Source: Pelargonium nanum (Eukaryota; Streptophyta; Magnoliopsida; Geraniales; Geraniaceae). Taken from it: a stretch of DNA of 25,157 bases. The stretch is taken from assembly GCA_036897485.1 (NCBI GenBank), contig JAYMTF010001235.1, positions 1 through 25,157 of the forward strand, written 5' to 3'. The position numbers and the translations under genes were made by a program. This document shows positions 1 to 11,406 of the stretch, piece after piece. Numbering within the stretch: position 1 is the first letter of the stretch; each line of letters starts with the position of its first letter. The notes below the pieces were generated by a model. It saw only the letters and a program-made list of their open reading frames with translations. It ran no database searches and was not told the DNA's origin.

Positions 1-567
1 GGTGAGAAAAGAACATATTAAAAAAAAAAAAAAGGGGGGGGGGGGGGGGGGGTGTCGAGTCGTGTTGGCAATGAAAGTCAGTGCAGTTGTTTCATATACT
101 CTACCACTTATTAGTTGGTAGTTGAACTGAATAGGGAATGTATAAACACGAACTGAAAAACCACATATTATTATATCAATTAACTGTCCGCTAGAATGGT
201 TACACTAGTGTAACGGAATGAAGAAATTGCTAATTATATGCTGATAATGTGTATCAGTGTATGCTGAAGCGCTCTGTATATCTTGAAATTGATCCAAGTG
301 GAGTAACAAATATGCTGGTTTGTTGTCCACTTGTACTAAATGGTATAGATATATGAATTTAGGTCAAATATTTGGTATCTCCTGATGTAATGTGCATCTA
401 CTTTTTTATTTTATCCTCCTGTTGATTTGAGAATCATATGTGTAATGTAACGTTTCTGAGTATCTCTTGTCCATTCCTTCCATTTGTCTGGAATATACAG
501 ATGAATGTATGATTTTGAGTTATCAGTTTAACTATTGTCTGAGTAACACATATCTCTTTATGTGAAG
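1..567 (+). other. Intron of IVD at the left window edge
   Basis: No exon of isovaleryl-CoA dehydrogenase is recognisable before 568, although the family needs about 140 further N-terminal residues. The window opens with GGTGAG, which fits a 5' splice donor, so base 1 may be the last base of the preceding exon; this is an inference. The stretch is AT-rich and ends at the acceptor TGTGAAG (561-567). Apart from the homopolymer pair at 20-52 I see nothing else in it. Confidence 0.6.
20..52. repeat. A14-G19 homopolymer junction
   Basis: Fourteen A (20-33) run directly into nineteen G (34-52) near the start of the IVD intron. A G run this long is rare in eudicot introns. It could be a real unstable mononucleotide tract able to form a G-quadruplex, or a sequencing or assembly artefact. 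Its exact length should not be trusted. Confidence 0.8.
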
Positions 568-3500
568 CTTATCAGTGGGGAGCATGTAGGAGCTCTTGCG
601 ATGAGTGAACCCAATGGTAATTCATATGTGAAAGTACAGCTTAGGATATGACAGATGTTTATTATGCAGATTACTCTATGTAATTTCACTTATCATGCAT
701 TTTGTTACTACAGCTGGTTCGGATGTTGTCAGCATGAAATGTAAAGCTGAACGTGTTGATGGGGGTTTCGTCATAAATGGGAACAAGATGTGGTGCACCA
801 ATGGTCCAACTGCTCAGACACTGGTACTTCAATGATTCCTCGTAATTTCTTTCCTAGTACTACTGTGCCCTTCATTATTTTATACTTTTCACTTTTGCTC
901 TATTTAGTGGGTTCTTTTGCTTAAATGAACTAGTTATCATTCTGTCAGTTAATTTTACACTGAATTTGTATCTCTTCTCCAAGCCATATTTTTCTGTATT
1001 GTGAGTTGTGACTTGTGGTGAGTATGATAATTGGATATTCGAGGTTTTTTGTATCTATATATTTCTTAAAAACTTGTCTTACATGTTTTGTTGTTGTTAA
1101 CATCTAGTCACCCATGTTGTATATGTGACTAATATTATAGACTTCGATCAGGTGGTGTATGCAAAAACAGACATCACAGCTGGCTCAAAAGGAATCACTG
1201 CATTCATTATCGAGAAGGGAATGCCTGGGTATGTGCTCTAAAGATGGTTTAGATATCTTCTATGTTTAACTGGCAATTTAAATACTTTTGTTGGAATTGT
1301 ACACACAGAAATTTCTCATATATACAGGCTACAGTTCGTCCAAGTGCGGGCTGCTGGTCATTTGAACCTGATAGATATCCCTTTTCAATCATATTTTATA
1401 ATAACAATATTAATGAACAAAAACTTACTGTTATGAGGGTTCAATGGCAATCATCATTTTCCCAAATTTGTGCAGTGTGTTGTTGCAGATGACTGACTGT
1501 ATTAACTTTCCATGAATAACAAAAAAATATTAAAAAAAATATGGTTAGGGGGGCTTCTAGTTACTTTAGAACGGAAAACATTCTTGTTTCTGATAGCATT
1601 TGTGGTTACAAAGGCTAAAAAAATATCAAGTTAAAATTAGGTACTTATGTAAACAAGATTTGTTGCTCCTACGTTCTTTGAATTGGTTGATGCTCCTTGT
1701 TTGTATAAACTTTATTAATGATTCTTTCTTGGAAAACTATCTTCCATAAGCTTATTTGCAATGAAATGTTCATCTTGGATCTTTGTTTGTAATACTTTTG
1801 TCGGTGACTCTGCAGATTCAGTACTGCCCAGAAATTGGACAAACTGGGGATGCGAGGAAGTGATACGTATGGTTGCTTCGCATTCTAATTATCTGATTTT
1901 GATTTGTACCTCCTGCCTATGTTTTTTATGTATTGCAACAATTATCTGATGATTGTGTCATCATAATAAATTGCAGATGTGAGCTCGTCTTTGAAAATTG
2001 CTTTGTTCCTGATGAGAATGTTCTTGGGGAAGTTGGAAAAGGTATCAGCATCACTATACTCATTTCACAAAGCTGTTGGTTGAGGATGGTTATTCCTTTG
2101 GGCTATATAGTTTGATGAATTTAACTTGGTTAGGACCTAGTTTTGTGGATAATTTTGTATAGGAAGTTAAATGAATCTCTGTTCAGTCTCAAGTGAGGAT
2201 CCCAGCACATGTTGATATGTGCTGCATCAGTTTTATTCTGGTGGAGTAAACAATTGCCTGCTTTTATGGCTGTGAATAATTACAGAAAAGGTACCTCCTT
2301 ATATTGTAACCTGATGGTTGTGTTTTCTTTCATCCAGGAGTTTACGTCATGATGTCAGGGCTAGACTTGGAGAGGCTTGTATTGGCGGCTGGTCCCCTAG
2401 GTATCATGCAGTCATGTCTTGACGTTGTTCTTCCTTACATTCGACAGCGAGAACAGTTTGGCCGACCAATTGGGGAATTTCAGTTCATACAGGTTTGTAA
2501 ATATCGTTCTTTTCAATCTCTCTTATGTTTCTTGTTGATACCTATTGGAATCTTAAGCTTAAGCAAAATATTGACTTGCAAAAACAGGGGAAAGTTGCTG
2601 ACATGTATACATCCTTACAGTCTTCAAGGTTAGTAAAGGATTCCTGATTTTGGAAAAAAGTGTTTCTTACTTTGAAATCTCATGTACAAAAAGTTGAATC
2701 ATTCTCATTTTTACAGGTCTTATGTGTATTCCGTTGCAAGGGAATGCGACAGTGGAAAAGTTGACCCGAAGGTACATTCTTTAGATTTCCCTTTGTGTCA
2801 TTTTTTATAAGATCTGCCCCTCCTACCATTTCTAGCCATTTTAAGAATAGAAAAAACAAACACTTGAACATACAATAACAACTAATGCTGTGAAAAATTG
2901 CAGGATTGTGCTGGAGTCATACTTTGTGCAGCTGAAAGAGCCACCCAGGTTGCTCTGCAGGTGAACAATCTCCTCTTAATCACCTTTATTTTGTCTATAT
3001 AATAATTGTATATGATACTTTTATGAGTATTTCCATGTCTAGCCAAAAAAAGTTACACATCCCGCAATAGAGCTGACTATTCATATCGACTGTGTCGTGT
3101 TCATGCCATGGTAGACTTTAATTCTATGCTATATGGGCCAACAGAAACACGACACGTATAGTAATTGTGTGGGCATGTGTGTTCATGTTAACATTATCTT
3201 TTCTCCATTCTCTTACCTAATTAGACAATAAGAGTAGGGTCGTGAGTAAGAAAGACGAAGGAAAATTAGAGATGATTAGAGAAGAGAAACAGATGGGATT
3301 AATTGATTAACCTATTAAATTACTATGTGAACATTAATCATGTAAACGTGTCATGACTCATGCATGTTTTATAGATCCAACACAAATATGACACTATTAT
3401 TAAACGTGTTGTTTGTGTTTTTGGTCACTAGTTATCACCTTTGAAACACGCTCTAACTCGATTTTTGAATTTGCAGGCTATACAATGTCTAGGAGGTAAT

Positions 3501-3623
3501 GGGTATGTAAATGAGTACCCAACCGGTCGTCTTCTTCGAGATGCCAAACTATATGAGATTGGGGCCGGGACGAGTGAGATCAGAAGAATCATTATTGGCC
3601 GTGGACTCTTCAAGGAGCAGTAA
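568..3623 (+). CDS. IVD: Isovaleryl-CoA dehydrogenase, 3' part (10 exons, 268 residues visible)
   Basis: This is a mitochondrial FAD-dependent acyl-CoA dehydrogenase that oxidises isovaleryl-CoA in leucine breakdown and passes electrons to ETF. Exons are 568-616, 714-823, 1152-1228, 1816-1866, 1977-2041, 2338-2492, 2588-2628, 2717-2771, 2904-2960 and 3477-3623 (TAA). All junctions are GT-AG and the frame stays open throughout. Family landmarks in order are [75 protein letters not shown] and GAGTSEIRR. In the IVD subfamily the catalytic base is the Glu of the LDLER motif, here codon 2370-2372; that residue and motif separate IVD from medium-chain and short-chain relatives. Plant IVD has about 409 residues, so roughly 140 N-terminal residues, including the transit peptide, lie upstream. 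The last intron (2961-3476) carries repeat-like DNA. No frameshift or stop is seen, so the gene looks functional. Confidence 0.97.
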
Positions 3624-4032
3624 CAAAGAGCTCCACTTTTCTTTTCTTTTCCTCAAATTTGTGCACAGCTCAGCAACGATGATTTACCATTGCATGTATA
3701 TTTTTCTTTTCTCAAAGGTAAGTAAAGCCACTTCTCACATGTATCTTCTCCACATTAATAAGTTAAAGAAAACCTCAATAACTATGGTGTTAGATCACTC
3801 AAATCCTGCTAAAATACCATATCGTAGGGCTACAAAAAGACAGAAAATAATTCAACTAAGGTACATCAAGCAAATAATACTACATATTGTTTGTTGATGG
3901 AATAGAAAAACACAAATTCCATTGTTCAAGCAACTCAAGTGAAACATAGAGAAAGTTACTGGCTTCATCCATACACAAGTTGCATACACAAACATAGCAA
4001 AACAACATAACAGTACTGGCGCAACAACACTT
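3624..4032. other. Convergent intergenic region between IVD and ARF4
   Basis: The two stop codons face each other 409 bp apart, so both 3' UTRs must end or overlap here. I see no canonical AATAAA on the plus strand, only near variants (AATAAG at about 3755, AATAAC at about 3777, AATAAT at about 3847). No clear TTTATT serves the minus strand. Open frames running in from the IVD end are out of frame with it and resemble no protein I know. Confidence 0.6.
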
Positions 4033-7000
4033 TCAAGAATCTGGCTGTCCCACAGATGATGACTTGGACACTTCCATTATCGGCGGCGACTGTTCCAAAC
4101 AACTTTGAGTATCATCACTGATCATTCCTATTGTCATCTTCTCCACTTCTTCTTGGGTGTATATATGGATCTTGGACACTACATTGCAGAACTCACTGCA
4201 ACAACAGGAAAGATTCAACATTGTAATTAACTCGCATTTTACATTCAAGAACGTAAACTCGCGTGTTATGTTATGTCTTTACGATATGTTTGCCTGTAAT
4301 CATCATAACAGATAAGCCTTACCGCTTGACACAATGTCACGAGGCAACAATCTTACCATTGCGCTAAAGCTCATCCTAAATTCATTTCTCTATGATAATA
4401 TTTGGACTAAAAGGTTTGGAATGGCAATGGAAATGAGATTCCCATTTAAGAGTCACTCTCCCGACCGAAAAATACTAATTCTAACATGAACAATGAGAAT
4501 CTCATTCCCATTTTGATTTTTTATCCTCATTCCTGAACAAAATCTCTAATCCAAATTCTACCTATAATAATCTATCATGCATGAAGTGAAAACTATGCTC
4601 TCCCATAGAGTCTGCAATTCGGGTTCCAAATTGGGTTTATTTACTTAGGTTGAAAAGACCTAACCCGACCCACAATATGTGCAGTTATGGGTTGAGCATA
4701 CAAAATGTGCCGTGCGGATTTTGCATACAATATGTTGGTCGGATTTAGGGTACTCACATATCCGGGTTCAAATTGCCAACTCTAGTCACACAATTGAATA
4801 TATACTCAAGTGGTTCAACAATGTACTTACTCGCATAACTATCGGTCTCTAAAACTCGTATAAACATTGCTAGCAATAGCATGGTAATATAAGAATGATA
4901 AAAGTCTCTTAAAACTTCTCAGTTATAAGGATTTAAATTTATAAGAGAAACTTACTGCCATGGGTCATCCCCAACGACCATGACATCATTTTCACTGTCG
5001 GTATACAAGATCCGCCACCCTTTCTCAGGATCTCGAAGAAGGCCTTCCATGCTAAACAGTCGCTCTAGTTCACTCAGCAGCTCACCGTAACCATTTATTT
5101 TTGATAGATCAATGGCTCTTCCAACCAAGCTGCCTTGTTTGTGAACCTTCACCCATTTTTTTATGCAACATCAGACGGAGAACAAATCAAGAAAGGCATG
5201 CAAGTTACATTTCAACCTTTGCTGATAATATAGCGTACCTTCGTGCAACTCCTCTTTCCCGAACCCTGTGAATTTGAACTTGGTGTTTCCCCAGTCAAGG
5301 AAAACCCAAAAAGCTTACAACCAGGCACGCTCCCACTAAACGTTTCATCATTTTGATTTCTCAGATTTGTCCCAAGAGAGGGAGTAGTGGATATATTTTC
5401 AGGCAGCTTATGCTCGTTTGGGAGATTTGGCCTCCGAACCTCGTCCCGAGCAAGTCCAGCGAATCCAGTCGGGTTTGAAGGCGGGTTGAGTGGGGCATCT
5501 TCTCTCGGGAAGTTGGTCATGTAAGAGCGCATAATGGGATCTTGGCCACCTTTGTATGTGCCGTTGTACGGGAAATACACATTCCGAAGGCCTTCTGATG
5601 CTAGTGGATAGAAACTAGGTTTTGGTGCTTGGTACATGCTGAAAGAATTGCAACCAAGGTTCGGATTTCCCCACGCACCGAGGTTGAAATCGGGTTTTCC
5701 TGTCAGGGATCTCAACGGGCATATTTCTTGACCTTGCAAGACCTTCGAGAATCTATCAGACTCCGCAAATCCTGTGTAAGTGGCGGGTTGAGCTCTCATA
5801 AACTTGGCGCTAACATTAGCCTTCTCTATTCCAGTTGATGTGAGACTCGGACGTGCTGGGGATCGCAACTCAAACTCCAGCGGGCGGTTTACACTATCAC
5901 GCCCATAAAGGGGTGATACGAAACCAACATTTTCTTGACCTTGCAAGACCTTAGAGGATCTTAGAGACTCCTCAAAGTCCAAAAAACCACCCCCTCCTAC
6001 ATGAAAAAACAGATTTGATTAGCCCATTAACAATACTAAAGAATATAATCCCACCGTTGCATCATCCCAATGTGAGAATTTATACCTGTAACGGGATTGT
6101 CAGGTGGGGTTGACTGCAGAGTTGTCCGCGGTTTCTTCAGCCGAGGGGATGACTGAATGCTCAATGGTGGAAGAGTAACCGAAGGATCAATCTCCCATGG
6201 AGAAACTCGCTGTAGATGCTCACTACCAATATCTTCATCCCATCGTACCTGTTAAATGTTACAACAAAGATTTTAACTAACAGTGTATGCCAACATGAGA
6301 ACATGACTGTGACGGTGAAAGCAACATCCATTACAAGTAATCCAAAAATTAGTCATAGATTGTTACTAATGAAAAAATGTCACGCATTCCAAATACTGAT
6401 TTCCCCCTATGCATTTTCTTAATAATTTGAAGTTGTCGTCACATTTCTCTCAAAAATCTACATGACATCAACGCAAAAAGTCTTCTAAAATGATGCATAA
6501 AATCAACACATGAATAGCCAAATCAAACAAAATTATAAATTTTTGTTTAATTTTTTTATTGTTTTATTTGTACTGACTTATATTCAAAAACTTAATACAA
6601 AGGGCAAAGCAGTATTAACCTTTCAAAATAAAATGCATTGAAAATGTTAGTTTTCTAAAGCAATGTGATATTGAGAAACCAGTCCTTCAGTCCAAGTGCT
6701 ATGGTGTCATCTGAAGTAAACTTAATGGAACTTCTAAGGTCTACATTTTCACGAAGCAAGCTAATTAGCAACCCATTACCGTAATCAAATAAAACATTTT
6801 CAGATGACAAGACAAAGAAGCATAATGGCATAAAACAAAGCAAGTGCATAGAAAAATAATGCAAGATAATATCCAAGCGAAACTGAAAGCCGAAACTTTT
6901 TGATGGTCAGTCCATTGTTTGTGAAGGAAAATTATAAAACACACACCATTAGGCATCTCCATTTTGAGTTGGGCCATCTATAAGGATCCATGTCACCTAT

Positions 7001-9344
7001 CCCAGTCACCACGCCACTACACCTGCAAGAAAGAACGATCAACTGGTATTATTAGGAGAAAACCATTGATAGATGAGAAATTTCAAGTTGTGCTATGTGA
7101 TCCAATACTACAGTACCTTCTTTCTGATGAATCATCCATTCCAAATTTCATTTTGAATCTCGTTCCAATGCAAACCGGATTGGCGATGCTTCGGACATAT
7201 TTTTGATAGGGCACAACGTACTCAGCATGACTTGCCCTACATTTCAGCAAGTTCGAATAAGTTTCAAATTTCATTACAAGCAACAATATGTGCTACACCA
7301 TGCATGCTACAGCTCTATTACTGAATGACCCAACAGTTGTTACTTAATCAAACATTTGTGCACTTTCGTGTTCATATTTTGGTTATAAGTGTAACTTAAT
7401 GCTGTCAATTCTAATGGGTAAAAGCTGCATGGCAGACACATTTCTGCTGAGCGATAAAACTCTTATAGTTTAAAATTTTGACATCCGAGTCAATAACATG
7501 AATAACTGAGAAGGAATTGTTCGTGATAACTGATAGTGTCTGCGAAAATTTGTTTCCTAAAGTAAAATAGTCATATATAATGAACAAAATTATTAATACC
7601 TTGGACTGTAGAAAACCTGAAACGTGCTCTTAGTGGATACTGCATTGGCCACTAAAGAGAGAGCGTTGGGATACGAATTCTGGTTACCGACAATCGAATC
7701 AGGAAGACCATTTCTAGGCCGACCAGCTCTTCTGATTCCCAATCTCAGCTCACCATCTTCGCCCCTACAAAAGTTTCAAGAAAAGGAACGATGTCTGAAT
7801 TATAGAAATCAAACAATCTTTTCTGGCTATTCCTCAAAGCTATAAGCTCAAGAGAAACATACACTCCTAAAAAGTGGGAACATATTCAGATATGGAGGTA
7901 TAAAATCTTTTCCGTTGTTATTGTCGTAAACATATATGATTCCTTGCTGGCTATGACTACTCAAATCAAAATATTAGAATTGTACTTTTAGCTCTACTTC
8001 GAAAACAAATAGAATATTAAGTGTGCGGCATCCAAATTCATCTTCAGCATTATAATCAATAAATAACCAAATATACCTCAGAAACAACACCGCATCCCCC
8101 GAAACAAGATTCTTTTGGCTCACAAATATACTCCATCCTGTAGTAAGCAGATGCCTCCTCGGCTGACCTAAAAAAGGTAAATAACATTAAATTCCACACA
8201 AACACACAAAAAACACTCAAATTCTCAGCTAAACCACGCCTCACAATTCTATCAAGCCTACCTCTGTAGATATGTCGAAACCTCCACTCCACTCCATGTA
8301 GATCTTTGGCAACAAGCTCTTGAGAAGGCCTCTGCTGTTTATAATCCTGCAAGAAAGGGAAAAAACATTGAGTTTACAAATAAACACACAAAGCTAATCC
8401 ACTAATCTTCTTTCAAAAAGAGAGCAAACAATAAATTCACACCAGTGGAGGAAAACAATCTTCAGCAGCTCTCCTAGGGACAGAGAAGCCTCCATGAGTG
8501 CTTGTATCTGAGGCCGTAAGGGTCTTGCAGAACATATGAGGGGTTGATTTTGAAGGTGATCCTCCACCACCCTCCTCATCAACCCCCAACTCTTCAAGCT
8601 CCTTGCCCTCTAAATTCAGTCCCACCAGCTATATATTGACACCATATATCATCATCAGTCAAATGAAAAGTTCCCTTAAATAACAAAACTACCTCCTAAA
8701 GCTCTAAGATAACTTTTGATTTTTCAGTTTTCAGTTTTCAATACCCAATTGTAAATTACAACTCCACTAAGTCACTAACAGTTACTCATGAGAGTCAGTA
8801 CCAAGAGTGAGTATCAAAGTTTTGAACATATTACATACCTCTGGTTGAGGAAGCAAGGAAACCTGAGTGTATACCTCATCATTCTCCTTATTGGCCTATT
8901 AAAAAAAGAACCAACCAACACACAAATTGTTAGAAAATATGAGATAGAGGTAAAATTTGGGGAAGCCACAAAAAACCCAATACTCACAAGTAGCTGAACA
9001 TTCACAACCCTACAAAAGATCTGGGGTTGCAGATCAAAAGTTGGCATCTCCATGGGAGAAAAGGGAGAGGAGGAAGCAGATTGTTCCAAGTGGCCTTGTG
9101 GGAAGTAGACAACCACATTCCCTTTTTTGGGGAGCAAGGTGAGAGGACCAGCACAAGCATGCCATAGCTCCATATAGATTGAGGAAGAGACATGAGGTGA
9201 AGATGGGGTTAAAGAGCATGAAGAAGAGGAAGAGGACAAGCAGCAAACACAAGCATTAGAAGCTGCCTTGTGACAGTCCTCTCCATTGTTACACAATGCA
9301 CTCTTCTCCACCTCACTCACTGCATGGTTCAGATCAATTTCCAT
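4033..9344 (-). CDS. ARF4: Auxin response factor 4 (12 exons, 803 residues, complete)
   Basis: This is a nuclear clade-B (repressor-type) auxin response factor that binds TGTCNN elements and helps set abaxial leaf identity. Exons, in transcript order: 8988-9344, 8839-8895, 8443-8628, 8262-8346, 8077-8167, 7600-7764, 7117-7236, 6947-7022, 6086-6248, 5239-5996, 4956-5146, 4033-4195. All introns are GT-AG and phases agree. The start ATG (9342-9344) has G at +4 and an in-frame TGA two codons upstream. Domains: N-terminal dimerisation part with [10 protein letters not shown] (from about residue 58), B3 at about 171-259 ([20 protein letters not shown]), ARF domain at about 295-383 ([20 protein letters not shown]), variable middle region, repression-type KLFGFSL near 670, and PB1 at about 685-770 with a lysine face (VHKQG) and acidic OPCA motif ([14 protein letters not shown]). 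Arabidopsis ARF4 is about 788 residues. The MEIDLN start and the KVLQGQE pair argue for ARF4; ARF3 lacks PB1. Confidence 0.97.
5725..5745 (-). promoter_or_regulatory. tasiR-ARF target site 2 in ARF4 exon 10
   Basis: All 21 nt are identical to site 1, again coding KVLQGQE (residues 518-524), 207 bp further along the transcript. The sequence between the two sites is ordinary ARF4 coding sequence, so this is two conserved sites and not a local duplication. Two sites are typical of ARF3 and ARF4. Confidence 0.93.
5932..5952 (-). promoter_or_regulatory. tasiR-ARF target site 1 in ARF4 exon 10
   Basis: The transcript reads AAGGUCUUGCAAGGUCAAGA(A) here, coding KVLQGQE at residues 449-455. It is complementary to the TAS3-derived tasiR-ARF (UUCUUGACCUUG...), whose pairing with this conserved stretch of ARF2/3/4 mRNAs guides cleavage. 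The site lies 44 bp into exon 10, just after the FLDFEES motif, where other plant ARF4 genes carry it. Confidence 0.93.
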
Positions 9345-9509
9345 GAAAACTCACACTCAAGTACAAGTAGAAAACCCAAGTGACCAAAACCCAGAAAACC
9401 AAATTAGGAGAGACAGTGAAAAGGGCAATCAAGAAAAGGGTATTTCTAATCTCTCCAGTCTCCACTAACCCAGAAAGCAGCTAAAGCAATACAAAATTGG
9501 GAAATGAGG

Positions 9510-9536
9510 TCAAATCATGGGCAAGGAAGAATTCAT
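9510..9536 (-). promoter_or_regulatory. Upstream ORF 1 of ARF4 (8 codons)
   Basis: A minus-strand ATG at 9534-9536 opens an eight-residue frame (MNSSLPMI) that ends in TGA at 9510-9512, about 165 nt before the ARF4 start. It is the upstream ATG closest to the main start; there is no other between 9345 and 9533. An internal ATG shares the same stop. It should be in the 5' leader unless transcription starts unusually close to the gene. Confidence 0.55.
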
Positions 9537-9559
9537 ATTTATACCCACAATCACAAAAG

Positions 9560-9616
9560 CTAAGAAGAAGAATGGAGGAAGAGGAGAAGATGAAGAGAAA
9601 ACAACAAGAAAGTCAT
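9560..9616 (-). promoter_or_regulatory. Upstream ORF 2 of ARF4 (18 codons)
   Basis: The ATG at 9614-9616 opens an 18-residue hydrophobic, Leu- and Ser-rich frame (MTFLLFSLHLLLFLHSSS) that ends in TAG at 9560-9562. The underlying DNA is a polypyrimidine-rich stretch of the transcript strand, so the hydrophobic composition may simply follow from base composition. Its position fits a translated leader ORF. Confidence 0.5.
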
Positions 9617-9758
9617 GTTGGAGGGACACACCACAAAAACCACAAAACCCACAAACAACACAATCCCACTAAACCAACCCAGAGAGCCCAGAAGGTTTTT
9701 TGCTCACAAAAGAGATGATTGTGGTGAAAAAAGAAAGGATTTTTATGGGTTTGAGGAA

Positions 9759-9848
9759 TCAAATAATATCAAGAAATTCAAAGTATGATTCCACCTCCAC
9801 CCCCATTTGCAGGTACTGAGAAGAGGGAGCAGAAGAAACAGCAGACAT
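9759..9848 (-). promoter_or_regulatory. Upstream ORF 3 of ARF4 (29 codons)
   Basis: The ATG at 9846-9848 opens a 29-residue frame (starting MSAVSSAPSSQYLQ) that ends in TGA at 9759-9761, with a second in-frame ATG at 9804-9806. Whether it is transcribed depends on the ARF4 transcription start, which cannot be fixed from the sequence alone. Confidence 0.42.
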
Positions 9849-9854
9849 GGACAA

Positions 9855-9860
9855 TTACAT
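9855..9860 (-). promoter_or_regulatory. AUG-stop minimal uORF upstream of ARF4
   Basis: The minus strand reads ATGTAA, a start codon followed directly by a stop. AUGUAA in plant leaders is known to stall ribosomes, the best-known case being boron-dependent control of the Arabidopsis NIP5;1 transcript. Here it matters only if the ARF4 transcript begins upstream of 9860, which is unproven; a hexamer can also occur by chance. Confidence 0.35.
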
Positions 9861-9972
9861 AGCTGAGGAAGCACAGAAACAAAAGGCAAAAAAAGCCAAT
9901 GTGGTGGTGGCTTTTGGACTTGGACTGTGTATGTGTGTTGGTGTTGGGTGGAGGGGACAGGCTAAGACACCA

Positions 9973-9994
9973 TCTCTCTCTCTCTCTCTCTCTC
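9973..9994. repeat. (TC)11 microsatellite, GA repeat on the ARF4 strand
   Basis: Eleven TC units lie about 630 bp upstream of the ARF4 start codon and read as GA repeats on the transcript strand. Such GAGA tracts are common near plant transcription starts and are bound by BASIC PENTACYSTEINE factors. The tract may be proximal promoter or 5' leader. Confidence 0.85.
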
Positions 9995-10327
9995 CTTCCT
10001 TTTCTCTTTAACTCAATCTCTTTATCTTTTTCTTCTTATTAGTAATTTTTGCTACTGTTCTGTGAGGTCCTCCACCAAAGACAGAAACACACACAAGAAA
10101 AAGGAAGGAGAAAAGATGGGTCTTTCAATTTTTCATTCATTGCAACCAAACCAGAAACAAAGTGAGATGCACAATAAAATTCTATAATTGCCTTCTTTTC
10201 CAATTTCCATGTCCATCACAGGTGCAGAATTAATAAACAGGAAAAGGATTGGCACAAATTTAGTAACATAATTATTTATTTTTTCTTTTTATTATTGTAG
10301 TGTCATGTCATAATTTATTTTATGTTT

Positions 10328-10335
10328 CTTTTATA
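10328..10335 (-). promoter_or_regulatory. Candidate TATA box for ARF4
   Basis: The minus strand reads TATAAAAG within GATATAAAAGAA. If used, transcription would start near 10300, giving a leader of about 950 nt that includes the GA repeat and all the upstream ORFs. The region is AT-rich, so chance TATA-like words are expected; this is a weak call. Confidence 0.25.
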
Positions 10336-11374
10336 TCAGAGCATGAATAATCTAATTTGACCTATCCAAAATAATTACTATGGTTATGTACATATGTTTC
10401 AAAATTAAAGCACTCTATTCATTGTAAATTATCTTCAAATTATTAGGAAGGTTGTGCATCCTATTAGCAATTTTTGCACAGTAAATGTATAATGGTCATG
10501 TATATATACCAGTAGCGATTAAGTTTTCACACCAATAAATATACAAAATTTTACTAACGATTGTCTACAAGTATAGTATTGCATATATTCTAACTGATAA
10601 ATGCATGTGATTGTTTGAAAGAGTGAGTATATTGAAAGAAAAACCACCTAACCCTCCTCCCGATTATCCTTCTTGGGATGAGATCTCGAGTAGTATTGTC
10701 GAAATAGCCTCCTCGTTTGCATGTTTGGAGTCCTAATGGGCAAGAGCCTTGGGACTAGTAATTAGGATGATTAGCTATATGCAAATACACGTCACATAGT
10801 GATAAATGTGGCGTAACAGCTGCAATATATTTTGTTATAAATAGTCAAATATAAACAACAAGAAGATAAATTCAATATAACATATTAGTGTTTAGAGTAT
10901 GGATTTATTGTCATAAGATTTGACTTTATCATAAAAAGATGCATGGTCGAGAGAAACTTTATTTTGCAGTGAGACCACCTATCGGATTATCAAGAGAGCT
11001 AGTGGAATATTAGTAATCCACTGATAATAGTCTTCAAGCTTAAAAGTATTTCTTATTATTTCCATTGATAAATATATGTAAATCAATCGATAAATACATA
11101 CAAATATACTGATAATTATATATAAAAATACACATATAAAAAAGTACGCATGCACGAAATACACATACGACAATTTAATTTTTTGTTTTTTGTTTAGATG
11201 TATAGAGTTGGGTGAAAATGAGGGGTGAAAAATAGGAGATGGACCATGAAAGGAAAGGGACAAAATTGATAGGGTAAATCTAATATATTTTTCCACATTT
11301 ATGTTACATTACATTAAGTGAGTTGAGACAATGAGAGATGAGAGAGCAGACACACAGACAAAGACTAATTAATT

Positions 11375-11406
11375 AAATAAATAAATAATTGTTTATTTAT
11401 TTATTT
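11375..11406. repeat. Perfect AAAT/ATTT hairpin
   Basis: A 14-bp arm (11375-11388, AAATAAATAAATAA) is followed by a four-base loop and its exact reverse complement (11393-11406). It is simple-sequence AAAT/ATTT repeats in inverted orientation. It could extrude as a cruciform, but low-complexity origin is enough to explain it. Confidence 0.8.

Noticed and set aside
3511..3897. Plus-strand open frame of 128 codons past the IVD stop
   Set aside because: It overlaps the last IVD exon in a different frame, and the residues correspond to no protein I know.
5629..5838. Plus-strand open frame of 69 codons
   Set aside because: It is antisense to the long ARF4 exon 10 and is a shadow of that coding sequence.
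10611..10730. Proline-rich frame containing NPPPDYPSWDEI
   Set aside because: It looks slightly coding-like and could be a retroelement relic, but it is only about 40 codons between stops and I cannot match it to a domain.
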